IMG/VR virus record: IMGVR_UViG_3300050821_009624
Location: 1-23,359 of that record
DNA from: a virus
DNA: 23,359 nt
Reading direction: 5' to 3' (one strand)
Part shown: positions 12,707 through 18,756 of the stretch, in pieces
Position numbering within the stretch: position 1 is the stretch's first letter
Layout: each line of letters opens with the position of its first letter
Program-made: the position numbers and the translations under genes
Notes under the pieces: generated by a model
The model's database searches: none
Told to the model about the DNA's origin: nothing
Seen by the model: only the letters and a program-made list of their open reading frames with translations

Positions 12707-15480
12707 GGGATGGTGAACCATTTTGCCGCCGATGCTGCTTCGAAATATGCCGTGCTGTTGGGCAACAGCGTGATCGGCGCGCCACCCCCCTGTGCATTGA
12801 TCGTCGCGGTGCCGGGCGGATAAATCAGGATTGACACGCCCACCAAGCTATTGCGGATCTTGCAGCGCACGCCAGCTGCCCCGGTCGGCAATACCACGCC
12901 GGTCCCGGCGCCCGTTTGCGTCGTGACCTCGGCAAATTGCACGTTTATCGGCGTGGCTGCACCTTGTGTCGTGCCTGCCGCGGCAAAAGTGGCGTAGCTG
13001 TCAATCCCGCCCGGAGTGATCGCATTACCGTTAACCAGAAGCCTCATGCAGTTCAAATCGCCTACCGTCGGCGTGGCTTGCACGGGCGTCACTCCCGGCG
13101 TCCCGACGGTCAGACCGCGGTCAAAGCTGGCCTGCACTACGCTCGTCGTCGAGAGCGGCGGGGTGGTCTGGATGTCGAGTTTGGTGCCCTGCGCGACATC
13201 GGTGAACGCCTCGAGCGCGGTCACCAAGATGCGCGCGTTGCCTATGGCGGCATAGCCCGGCGTGGTACCGGAAAACCAGCCGCGAAACCCGATGTTGCCG
13301 ATGACTTCAGTGGCTGCGATCGCACCGGCCCCCGTCCCATCGGCCCGCCGCAGGATTATGCCAGGGACATTGTTGATCGCGTCGACCACCACCGCGGCGT
13401 TCTCGTTGGTGTTTCCCACACCCCAAAACGTCGCGACCGCACCGGCCGCCGCGGTCGGCAACGAACCAGCGCGCTGAACGATGACATTGCCAGGTGCTGT
13501 TCCGGTGATCGTGCCGCCGGTCAGAGGCAGTCCGCCGCCGCCGCCACCGGGTTGAAAACTCGGAGCAAGTCCGGCACCGTTCGAGGTCAAAACCTGACCT
13601 GCGGTGCCGAGCGATCCGAGAGCGGCGACCGCTTGCGCACCAGCGCCGAGTACCAGCGCATTGGCAGGCAAGGCAGCAGCGGCGCTGACGTTGCCACCGC
13701 TACCGGCCGGTGTCGCCCAGGTGCCGTCACCACGCCAAAAGGTCGCCGCCGAAGCGCCCGCGCCACCGGCGAGATTGCCGACCGGGATATTGCCGACGCC
13801 GACAGTCTGCCCAGATGTCGAGATCGTGCCGCCGGTCAACGGGCTGGCGAATATGATGCTGGTAATGCCGCCGCCCGTCCCGCTCGGAGTCGACCAAATC
13901 GGCGCCGTCGCGCCGGTCGACTGTAGATACGTTCCCGTCACGCCGGGTGCGATTCGGGTCAGGTTGCCCGCGTTGTTGCGAAAGTACATATCGCCCGGCG
14001 CGTCGCCGCCGAGTGCGATATTGAGCGCGGTCAGCGAGGTCGTGTTGAACGCGGCACCGGTCGAGCCGCCAAACGAGCCTGCACTATTATATTGTACATT
14101 GCCCGCGGCACCGCCCGGTGTACCGCTGCCGCCACCAGGCGGTACAGCCCAGGTACCGTCGCCGCGCCAGAACGTCGTCGAGCTCGCACCCGCACCCCCG
14201 CCGAGGTTGCCGACCGGAACATTGCCCAACCCGACCACGCCCGAGGTCGTGATGGTGCCGCCGGTCAGCGGACTGAGAAACGCGATGCTGACAACCGTGC
14301 CACTGCCGCCGCCCGTACCACCGCCGACCGGTGCCCCGTTGATCAACAAACGACCGGCAATATTCAGATCACCGGTCGTCATCGGTGGCGTGGGTTGCGC
14401 GCTCGGAACGCCGATCTGCACACCAGGACCAAACGTCGCCTGAACCGTCGAGACCGCAGCACCCACCGGCGTCGTCATGATATCGAGCTTGGTGCCTTGC
14501 GCGAGATCGGTAAATCCGCCAGGCTCGATCGCGGTCACCAGGATGCGCGCATTGCCGAGCGGGGCATATTGCGACTGCCCATAGCCGCGAAACCCGATGT
14601 TGCCGAGCACGTCGTTCAGCGCGATCCCAGGTGCGCTGCTCGCATTGGCCCGGCGCAAGATCATGCCCGGCACACCGGCGATCGCATCGACGACGACAGA
14701 CGCATTCTCGCTGGTATTTCCAACCGCCCAGAACGTCGGAGTCGCATTTACCGGGGTCGCCGGTAGCGTGCCGATCCGGTTAATACGGATCGTTTGGGAC
14801 ACGTTCAAACTACCCGGACCGAGCCCACCACCCGGCACATTCGGTGGTATCGTCACCCCGCCATTGGCTTCCCAACCCATCACCGACGTCAGGCTAGCCG
14901 TACCGGTCGGTGTGGTCCGAACCTCGGCCCTCGAGCCGTGCTGCCCGACGCCAAACCCGGCCGGTTCGGCGACATAGCCGCCAAAGCTCGCCGAGGTCAC
15001 CAGCGGGCCGCCGCCGTCCCACCCAGCCATGCTGAGCCCGCCGAGCTGCGCGCCCATCACTTGCACCGCCGCCGGTGCGGCACCTGTGCCGCCCGAATGC
15101 GCCGCATAAAAAATGCCGGGCGAGGTGTAGCCGAGCGCCAGATAGGTCGGCGCCTGACCGTCGACATTGGTGATGCGCACCAGCGCCGATCCGCCCGAGC
15201 CGGTCCCGAGTGCGGGTTGCAAGGCCGGGGTCGCGTTATAGTTGATGTTGAGCTGAGCGCCGGTTTCCGACAGATGCGGGTTGCCGGTTACCGTCGTAAT
15301 CGACGAGCTGTAGACCGCCAGCTGATTGGCCGAGCCCGAACCGACCGTCCCGCTGCCGCCGGTCACCGATGGCAATTCCTGCCACGAGGCCCCGTCCCAC
15401 CACACCGCCTCCTCGCCCGAGCGGTATAACGGCGTGACCGCGAGCGGTCCGGCTATCGGAATCGAGCGATCTTCACTCAT
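12703..15480 (-). CDS. Large tail fibre-like protein with internal duplications, 925 aa
   Basis: A 925-residue Gly/Ala/Thr-rich protein beginning MSEDRSIPIAGPLAVTPLYR, a short conserved N-terminal anchor (EEAVWWDGASWQELP) of the kind seen in phage fibres. Two long related segments (residues about 231-385 and 666-820) and two shorter ones (about 393-448 and 537-593, each ending FWRGDGTWA.P) show internal duplication. Motifs such as TYLQSTGATAPIWSTP and AGQVLTSNGAGLAPSFQ are typical of fibre shafts. The C-terminal 100 residues (from DSYATFAAAG to AAKWFTIP) look like a terminal beta domain. No intramolecular chaperone or glycosidase motif is visible. The start overlaps the preceding 14-residue ORF (ATGA). 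Likely role: host recognition. Confidence 0.82.
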   Translation of the reverse strand: MSEDRSIPIAGPLAVTPLYRSGEEAVWWDGASWQELPSVTGGSGTVGSGSANQLAVYSSSITTVTGNPHLSETGAQLNINYNATPALQPALGTGSGGSALVRITNVDGQAPTYLALGYTSPGIFYAAHSGGTGAAPAAVQVMGAQLGGLSMAGWDGGGPLVTSASFGGYVAEPAGFGVGQHGSRAEVRTTPTGTASLTSVMGWEANGGVTIPPNVPGGGLGPGSLNVSQTIRINRIGTLPATPVNATPTFWAVGNTSENASVVVDAIAGVPGMILRRANASSAPGIALNDVLGNIGFRGYGQSQYAPLGNARILVTAIEPGGFTDLAQGTKLDIMTTPVGAAVSTVQATFGPGVQIGVPSAQPTPPMTTGDLNIAGRLLINGAPVGGGTGGGSGTVVSIAFLSPLTGGTITTSGVVGLGNVPVGNLGGGAGASSTTFWRGDGTWAVPPGGGSGTPGGAAGNVQYNSAGSFGGSTGAAFNTTSLTALNIALGGDAPGDMYFRNNAGNLTRIAPGVTGTYLQSTGATAPIWSTPSGTGGGITSIIFASPLTGGTISTSGQTVGVGNIPVGNLAGGAGASAATFWRGDGTWATPAGSGGNVSAAAALPANALVLGAGAQAVAALGSLGTAGQVLTSNGAGLAPSFQPGGGGGGLPLTGGTITGTAPGNVIVQRAGSLPTAAAGAVATFWGVGNTNENAAVVVDAINNVPGIILRRADGTGAGAIAATEVIGNIGFRGWFSGTTPGYAAIGNARILVTALEAFTDVAQGTKLDIQTTPPLSTTSVVQASFDRGLTVGTPGVTPVQATPTVGDLNCMRLLVNGNAITPGGIDSYATFAAAGTTQGAATPINVQFAEVTTQTGAGTGVVLPTGAAGVRCKIRNSLVGVSILIYPPGTATINAQGGGAPITLLPNSTAYFEAASAAKWFTIP
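13021..13485 (-). repeat. Fibre duplication, unit A copy 2 (partner 14326-14790)
   Basis: Second copy of the roughly 155-residue unit in the 925-residue fibre, starting near VIVQRAGSLPTAAAGAVATF and ending at LLVNGNAITPG; copy 1 ends at LLINGAPVG. The second copy is followed by the C-terminal domain, the first by the shorter B unit. Confidence 0.85.
13702..13872 (-). repeat. Fibre duplication, unit B copy 2 (partner 14137-14304)
   Basis: Second copy of the shorter shaft module of the 925-residue fibre, beginning GGGITSIIFASPLTGG and ending FWRGDGTWATPAG. The two copies are separated by about 90 residues of Gly/Ala/Ser/Thr-rich shaft. Confidence 0.88.
14137..14304 (-). repeat. Fibre duplication, unit B copy 1 (partner 13702-13872)
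   Basis: Residues about 393-448 (SIAFLSPLTGGTITTSG ... FWRGDGTWAVPPG) match residues about 537-593 (SIIFASPLTGGTISTSG ... FWRGDGTWATPAG) at most positions, including a shared GN.PVGNL.GGAGAS block. This shaft module is much closer between copies than unit A. Confidence 0.88.
14326..14790 (-). repeat. Fibre duplication, unit A copy 1 (partner 13021-13485)
   Basis: Residues about 231-385 of the 925-residue fibre align with residues about 666-820. Shared blocks include FWAVGNTSENASVVVDAI versus FWGVGNTNENAAVVVDAI, NIGFRG, GNARILVTA.E, and FTD.AQGTKLDI.TTP. The copies have clearly diverged, so the duplication is old. Confidence 0.85.
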
Positions 15481-15521
15481 CGTTTCGCCGCCTTCCTGCC
15501 CTTCGTCGTCAGTTTCGGCAT
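15477..15521 (-). CDS. 14-residue basic ORF (MPKLTTKGRKAAKR)
   Basis: A 14-codon frame with AGGA close before its ATG; its TGA overlaps the ATG of the fibre gene at 15480. The sequence MPKLTTKGRKA resembles the start of a small phage protein family (MPKLTTKAR..L) that is normally 40-60 residues long, so this may be a truncated remnant kept for translational coupling. The evidence is the ribosome site, the ATGA overlap and the family-like start. Confidence 0.45.
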   Translation of the reverse strand: MPKLTTKGRKAAKR

Positions 15522-15528
15522 CGCTTCC

Positions 15529-15633
15529 TCACACCCCAAAGGCCCGGATCACCGCGATCAGCGCGACGAACACGCCGATCCCGAGCACCAGCCCGATGAT
15601 CAGCTCGAAGGCCGCCTCGCGCCATTTCGGAAT
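15529..15633 (-). CDS. Small single-pass membrane protein lacking a standard start codon, 34 aa
   Basis: The frame reads IPKWREAAFELIIGLVLGIG and then VFVALIAVIRAFGV before the stop, i.e. an amphipathic start and one strong membrane helix, as in small phage lysis or membrane proteins. It begins right after the stop of the preceding gene (TAG at 15636). No in-frame ATG or GTG precedes the helix; the best candidate is ATT at 15633, with AAGGGGAAG about 9 bases upstream. A start on a rare codon, a frameshift from the preceding gene, or a longer form opening farther upstream are possible. The convincing membrane helix is the reason to list it. Confidence 0.4.
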   Translation of the reverse strand: MPKWREAAFELIIGLVLGIGVFVALIAVIRAFGV

Positions 15634-15635
15634 GA

Positions 15636-15815
15636 CTACCGCTTCCCCTTGCCGCCCTTGTAGTTGCGCTGCCCGGGTGCCGCCCCCTTCGAACGGGCAA
15701 TCTCGCCGATCACCCCGCCCGGCACACCACGAGCGGCTAGTTGAGCAGCTCTGCCACCCATCCCGAGCTTGTTCGACTTGCCGCGAAACGAGCCGCTCTT
15801 CTTGGTGTCCGCCAT
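15636..15815 (-). CDS. Small basic Gly-rich protein, 59 aa
   Basis: A 59-residue protein starting MADTKKSGSFRGKSNKLGMG and continuing GRAAQLAARGVPGGVIGEIA, ending in a Gly/Lys tail (NYKGGKGKR). The 'GMGGRAAQL.ARGVPGGVIGEIARSKGAAPGQ' pattern is one I recognise from phages of rhizobia, with no known function. GAGGG and GAGAG lie just upstream of the ATG, which follows the CPYC-protein stop by 3 bases. Net charge is strongly positive, so nucleic-acid or membrane binding is possible. Its end overlaps the possible start region of the membrane peptide at 15633. Confidence 0.65.
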   Translation of the reverse strand: MADTKKSGSFRGKSNKLGMGGRAAQLAARGVPGGVIGEIARSKGAAPGQRNYKGGKGKR

Positions 15816-15818
15816 CTC

Positions 15819-16001
15819 TCAACCCTCGCGCTCCCGCGTCCTGGCCATGCTGCGCGCCGCCGCCGCTCGTCGCCGATCGCAATACGGGCACTCGCCCCGC
15901 GGCGCATAATATAGAGCAGGCGGCCGCTCGCGAGGCTCACCCGGCTCGTCAGCCGGTTCGGGCTCGTCCTCGGACCATCGGCTCACCTTCTTCTCCTTCA
16001 T
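15819..16001 (-). CDS. Small CPYC-motif protein, 60 aa
   Basis: A 60-residue, highly charged protein (MKEKKVSRWSEDEPEPADEP at the start). It contains GECPYCDRRRAAAA near residues 36-49: one Cys-x2-Cys pair followed by basic residues. A single pair could bind metal as a dimer or act in thiol chemistry; no full zinc finger is present. The ATG at 16001 overlaps the stop of the two-helix membrane gene (ATGA). No function is assigned. Confidence 0.6.
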   Translation of the reverse strand: MKEKKVSRWSEDEPEPADEPGEPRERPPALYYAPRGECPYCDRRRAAAARSMARTREREG

Positions 16002-16231
16002 CGCGGCAGATTATGCCCGCTCAGCGAACTAAACGGTGGCGCCCCCCCGACCACCACCGTCACCAGCCAAATCAACGCCAACAACGCAATGATCAATAAC
16101 CCAAACTTGTCCACCTGAGGCGGTATCGGCAGCCCGATGTAGCGCAGCACCCACAGCACCGCCAAAAACACCCCCGCGAGCAGTACGACACCCAACAAAA
16201 TCCATAGGATGCTGACGATCAAACCGCCCAT
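15998..16231 (-). CDS. Two-helix membrane protein, holin-like, 77 aa
   Basis: Seventy-seven residues with two predicted membrane helices: residues 4-29 (GLIVSILWILLGVVLLAGVF and onward) and 43-62 (FGLLIIALLALIWLVTVVVG), linked by YIGLPIPPQVDK. Size and topology fit a class II or III holin, which makes the membrane lesion that triggers lysis, but no endolysin is adjacent or visible in the window. The start is firm: GGAAGG lies 6 bases before the ATG at 16231. It heads the long minus-strand late gene run. Alternatives include a membrane-anchored superinfection or accessory protein. Confidence 0.65.
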   Translation of the reverse strand: MGGLIVSILWILLGVVLLAGVFLAVLWVLRYIGLPIPPQVDKFGLLIIALLALIWLVTVVVGGAPPFSSLSGHNLPR

Positions 16232-16284
16232 CGATTACCTTCCGCCTTGACAACGACACGCAATCGGTGGCAATCGCGCAGCCC

Positions 16285-16584
16285 ATGGACTGGCGCATGG
16301 TCATCGCCTTCACCGAGCCGCCTAAACGCTTCGGCTTCAAACCGGCCAAGTCCGGAAAAGCCTGGGTTCGCCGTATCCAAGGACGCGATCAAGCCCTCAG
16401 CCTCGCTGCCCATCTACGCGCCAGCAATATCCACGGCGTCATCAAAAAAACCGAGCCGCCAAAACCGCAGCCCTATACGCCGCGCTTCAACGGCACCTAC
16501 ACCACCCGTACCAGCGGCTTTACCGCCGCCTCCCGAAACCCCAAAAACACCCGCCGCCGAGGCCGCGGGCGACGAGGAATGTAA
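16285..16584 (+). CDS. Basic hypothetical protein, 99 aa
   Basis: A plus-strand gene lying between minus-strand blocks. From the ATG at 16285 it reads MDWRMVIAFTEPPKRFGFKP and continues to GKAWVRRIQGRDQALSLAAH; codons strongly favour C or G at the third position, supporting real coding. A GTG at 16267 could add six residues; neither start has a strong ribosome site. The C-terminus is an Arg-rich tail (NTRRRGRGRRGM) suggesting nucleic-acid binding. The gene is divergent from the holin-like gene, 53 bases away, so the gap must hold signals for both directions. I do not recognise the family. Confidence 0.6.
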   Translation: MDWRMVIAFTEPPKRFGFKPAKSGKAWVRRIQGRDQALSLAAHLRASNIHGVIKKTEPPKPQPYTPRFNGTYTTRTSGFTAASRNPKNTRRRGRGRRGM

Positions 16585-16784
16585 CCTAGCCCCTGTGCGG
16601 AGCGGAATACCGCGTCGAGAGTGAAAGGCCTCTGCTCAGCAAGCCACGTACGGCGCACGCGCTCCCCGGTCAAACTACGGTTCGGCCGCGGCAACCAAGA
16701 AACCAACTCTCCGAGCCTCGACGCTCGTCCGTGAACCCGTATGATTCCGGTGGCCAGCTCGCAGAGATCAATCTTCCAGGTCAC
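16497..16784 (-). CDS. Uncertain small gene opposing the 16285 gene, 95 aa
   Basis: A GTG at 16784 is preceded by GAGGAG at 4-base spacing, one of the strongest ribosome sites in the window. The frame reads VTWKIDLCELATGIIRVHGR, then ASRLGELVSWLPRPNRSLTG and WLAEQRPFTLDAVFRSAQG, which looks protein-like. However, codon use is less GC-biased than in neighbours, and its last 29 codons overlap the 3' end of the plus-strand gene 16285-16584. It may be a real regulator-sized protein that ends by reading into its neighbour, or chance. No family is recognised. Confidence 0.38.
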   Translation of the reverse strand: MTWKIDLCELATGIIRVHGRASRLGELVSWLPRPNRSLTGERVRRTWLAEQRPFTLDAVFRSAQGLGYIPRRPRPRRRVFLGFREAAVKPLVRVV

Positions 16785-16832
16785 TTTTCTCCTCAGAAAC
16801 AAAAACGTGGTCGCGACGTTACGGCGAGGCAT

Positions 16833-17164
16833 CCCATAGGGGGGCGGAGCTTCCTATGTCCATAGGTGTCTTACCTGTTGGACAACACACACAAACCCGC
16901 CGCCAAAAAAAATCCCAACCGGAAATATCCCGGTACATCGTGCACCGAGGTACCCCGCCGCTTTTTCAGCACCCTTGCCCTACCGTCAGTCGATGGTACC
17001 CCGGTAGGCACCCCGGCACCCCCCGTACCACCCTAAGTTGTTAGGAACAGACGAGGAACATACTGGTAATTTTCGAGGGCCAGCTTATTAGGAATAAGCG
17101 GCTAGGTTGCTGCTAACCATCTGATATCATTGCATCTTGACACAGCGGCCAAACTTTGCGGACC
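16833..17164. other. Non-coding stretch with GGYACCCC repeats and small palindromes
   Basis: No convincing gene lies here. Four copies of GG(T/C)ACCCC occur at 16949, 16995, 17007 and 17015, the last two in tandem, followed by GTACC at 17025, which pairs with the GGTAC at 16995. CCTATG-TC-CATAGG at 16853-16866 is a 6-base inverted repeat, with another CATAGG at 16835. An A8 run lies near 16905. A perfect 7-base hairpin (GCTTATT-AGG-AATAAGC) is at 17083-17099. Being next to the probable small terminase, this could be its packaging recognition site, a replication origin or a regulatory region; only the repeats are observed. Confidence 0.5.
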
Positions 17165-17644
17165 TTACGCGGACCTCTCGCGCAGCTTGAGCTGCCTGCG
17201 GCCGAGCCATTCAGATCCGCTCTTCCTGCCTCTCTTGCGGGGAACTTCGGCCTCTACCTCAGCCTCAGCGGCCGCAGCCGCTTCAGTCTCTGCCACTATC
17301 GGATTAGTTGCATCTGCCTCGATGAGCTTGGAAATGTCCAGAATTGGCCGTGCTGGCTCGAGCTGCTCACCATCGCTAAATCTAACTACTTGAACCAGAA
17401 GGGGTTTTTCCTGGTTGCCGGCAATCTCTACGCTTGCAAGGTCTGGTAAAACTTTCTTCAATAACGCGAGTGCGATGAACGCTTGCGTCCTTGTAAGACG
17501 TATATCACCCGGTTTAGGATTGTCGGGATCGATAAGCACGTACTGCTGCAAGCGTTTAATTAAAACGTACGCTTGGATATGTTCGCGAGCTTTGGTCCCC
17601 AGAATGATTGAATCGCGTGGGGCTCTGATATTACGAGCAGGCAC
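17165..17644 (-). CDS. Probable terminase small subunit, 159 aa
   Basis: A 159-residue protein starting with GTG (read as Met) PARNIRAPRDSIILGTKARE. The central part (PKPGDIRLTRTQAFIALALL followed by KKVLPDLASVEIAGNQEK) has the pattern 'lT..Q..aa..LLkk.lPDl..vE..g' that I associate with small terminase subunits of alphaproteobacterial phages, which recognise packaging sites. The second half is Glu/Ala-rich with a basic tail (RKRGRKSGSEWLGRRQLKLR) that could bind DNA. The start overlaps the helix-turn-helix gene by 14 bases. Its first 17 codons have an imperfect copy 261 bases upstream. The large subunit is about 7 kb downstream on the same strand. Family assignment is moderate. Confidence 0.55.
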   Translation of the reverse strand: MPARNIRAPRDSIILGTKAREHIQAYVLIKRLQQYVLIDPDNPKPGDIRLTRTQAFIALALLKKVLPDLASVEIAGNQEKPLLVQVVRFSDGEQLEPARPILDISKLIEADATNPIVAETEAAAAAEAEVEAEVPRKRGRKSGSEWLGRRQLKLRERSA

Positions 17645-17849
17645 ATTTAATTTCCTGGGCCATGAGCGAGCGTCGGCGAATTGTTTTGACCCAAGCTTTG
17701 GTGAGACCGAACGAGCCGGCGACGTTATTGATGCTGAAGCCTTGTTCGAGTGCGGCGAGGATTTTTTTATTGCGTTCGTCGATATAGGAGCGGTCGACGC
17801 GTTCGGTGGTGTAATTGGGGCAATTATCGTTGTAATGGGTGTAGGCCAT
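17631..17849 (-). CDS. Helix-turn-helix DNA-binding protein, 72 aa
   Basis: The start is at 17849 (MAYTHYNDNCPNYTTERVDR), where ATG overlaps the stop of an 18-residue ORF (TGATG) and GGGGA lies 8 bases upstream. Residues about 24-57 form a helix-turn-helix of resolvase/terminase type: RNKKILAALEQGFSINNVAG then SFGLTKAWVKTIRRR. Such a domain could act as the DNA-recognition half of the small terminase that follows, as a repressor, or as part of a small mobile insert. The gene sits between two copies of the same coding start, which suggests it was inserted there or captured by recombination. Confidence 0.65.
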   Translation of the reverse strand: MAYTHYNDNCPNYTTERVDRSYIDERNKKILAALEQGFSINNVAGSFGLTKAWVKTIRRRSLMAQEIKCACS

Positions 17850-17905
17850 CAGCTCGTCCCCAACAGGGCGGTATCTCGAGGTGCTCTGATGTTTCGAGCG
17901 GGCAT
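17849..17905 (-). pseudogene. 18-residue duplicate of the small-terminase start
   Basis: An ATG at 17905 opens MPARNIRAPRDTALLGTS, then a stop that overlaps the next gene's ATG. The small terminase begins with the same 11 residues after its GTG and continues SIILGT, giving 14 of 17 matching positions. Six of the first 11 codon pairs differ, all silently except ATG/GTG, so the copy is not a recent slip. It may be the remnant 5' end of a terminase gene interrupted by the helix-turn-helix gene, or a leader peptide that couples translation. No strong ribosome site is seen. Confidence 0.6.
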
Positions 17906-17935
17906 CACGATGCAACAAAATATTTCATTTAGTCG

Positions 17936-17964
17936 TTGACATTCATGCTGCGCCACGCTACATT
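17936..17964 (+). promoter_or_regulatory. Sigma70-type promoter for the plus-strand early operon
   Basis: A consensus -35 TTGACA (17936-17941) is followed after exactly 17 bases by TACATT (17959-17964), which matches TATAAT at four of six positions. Transcription would start near 17971, giving a leader of about 40 bases to the first gene at 18013. It lies in the divergent gap between the minus-strand terminase block and the plus-strand cassette. Confidence 0.72.
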
Positions 17965-18012
17965 ACAGTTATTGGAACGGACACGAACATGAACCTTTTC
18001 GGAGTTTCCCCA

Positions 18013-18186
18013 ATGACCTACTCGGTTTCTTTTCTTCCTGCGACTTCCAGTGCGGATTGGCAGGTTTCGCGGTTTTTCTCGACGCTACGTGCGGCGCGGA
18101 AGTGGGCCTCGTGGCTTGGTTCCCGGTCTTATGTAGCGCGAGCCACGATCCACCGTGGCGGGCCTGGCGGCGAGATTGTTGCCTGA
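18013..18186 (+). CDS. Small conserved phage protein, 57 aa
   Basis: I choose the ATG at 18013 (MTYSVSFLPATSSADWQVSR), which has GGAG 8 bases upstream; an in-frame ATG at 17989 would add eight residues. The second half, TLRAARKWASWLGSRSYVAR then ATIHRGGPGGEIV, matches a small protein I associate with phages of rhizobia: a helix with 'aakkWa.wL', followed by a strand pair. Function is unknown. It is the first gene behind a clear promoter, so it is likely expressed early. Confidence 0.68.
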   Translation: MTYSVSFLPATSSADWQVSRFFSTLRAARKWASWLGSRSYVARATIHRGGPGGEIVA

Positions 18187-18195
18187 GGAATCCCC

Positions 18196-18375
18196 ATGAC
18201 AAGTCGAATGGAACGAGCACAGCTCGATGCGGCGCGGGCGGGGTTACGTGAAATCTGCGAAGCCGTTCTAGCGGCCGGCGGGCAAACCCATTCTGAACTG
18301 GCGAACCGGATCTATCAAATTGCGGTGCGGACGCGGACTGTTCTGCAACCCGAGGCGACGGATGACGGCATCTGA
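18196..18375 (+). CDS. Small helical hypothetical protein, 59 aa
   Basis: The ATG at 18196 follows GAGGAA at 6-base spacing. The protein (MTSRMERAQLDAARAGLREI, then CEAVLAAGGQTHSELANRIY) is almost entirely helical with a possible helix-turn-helix-like middle (HSELANRIYQIA). It overlaps the XRE gene by 14 bases, implying coupled translation. No family is recognised. Confidence 0.65.
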   Translation: MTSRMERAQLDAARAGLREICEAVLAAGGQTHSELANRIYQIAVRTRTVLQPEATDDGI

Positions 18376-18553
18376 GCTGCGTGCGGCATTGCAGCGGCTG
18401 CGACTGCGCCAGGGTGCGTTTGCCGCATTGCTCGGCGTGCATCGGGTGACTGTAGGACGTTGGGCCAACAGCGAGCTCGAGGTGCCGGGGTATGTGGCGG
18501 CGTATTTGGCGCTGGCCGAGCGGTGTGGTGTGGAACAGGAGCAACTGAGATGA
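18362..18553 (+). CDS. XRE/Cro-like helix-turn-helix regulator, 63 aa
   Basis: The start at 18362 is supported by GAGG 6 bases upstream. The 63 residues form one compact helix-turn-helix domain: ELRAALQRLRLRQGAFAALL, GVHRVTVGRWANSELEVPGY and a final helix VAAYLALAERCGVE. The 'rQ..fA.lLGV.r.TV.rWe.ge..vP' pattern is classic for the XRE family. It could be the Cro-type regulator acting at the divergent promoter region near 17940; the target is inference. It overlaps the genes on both sides. Confidence 0.82.
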   Translation: MTASELRAALQRLRLRQGAFAALLGVHRVTVGRWANSELEVPGYVAAYLALAERCGVEQEQLR

Positions 18554-18726
18554 GACAGCAATTTGTCCCTGATGGCGAGAGTGCGCGGGCCGACGAGTCG
18601 TTTGCCGAGGCGGATTGGCAGGCGCTGGCGCTGTGTCCGTGGGCGGCTGAGGCGGTCGCCTGCGCGGGTGGCTGGCGGGTTTTCGAGAGCGTGGGCGATG
18701 CTGAGAGGTGGCGTCGGCAAGGCTAA
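18550..18726 (+). CDS. Small acidic hypothetical protein, 58 aa
   Basis: The ATG at 18550 overlaps the XRE stop (ATGA). The protein (MRQQFVPDGESARADESFAE, then ADWQALALCPWAAEAVACAG) is acidic, Trp- and Ala-rich, and ends RWRRQG. No domain is recognised. The coupling overlap and operon position support it as a real gene. Confidence 0.58.
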   Translation: MRQQFVPDGESARADESFAEADWQALALCPWAAEAVACAGGWRVFESVGDAERWRRQG

Positions 18727-18756
18727 CCGGAAGGGGAGCTGGGCAGGCAAGCCGCG

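Noticed and set aside
12916-14766. Several long plus-strand frames opposite the 925-residue fibre
   Set aside because: They mirror the repetitive Gly/Ala/Thr codons of the fibre, are Arg- or Pro-rich and contain no domain.
16949-17029. GGYACCCC repeats as a CRISPR array
   Set aside because: Units are 8 bases, irregularly spaced and without equal spacers; no cas genes are nearby.
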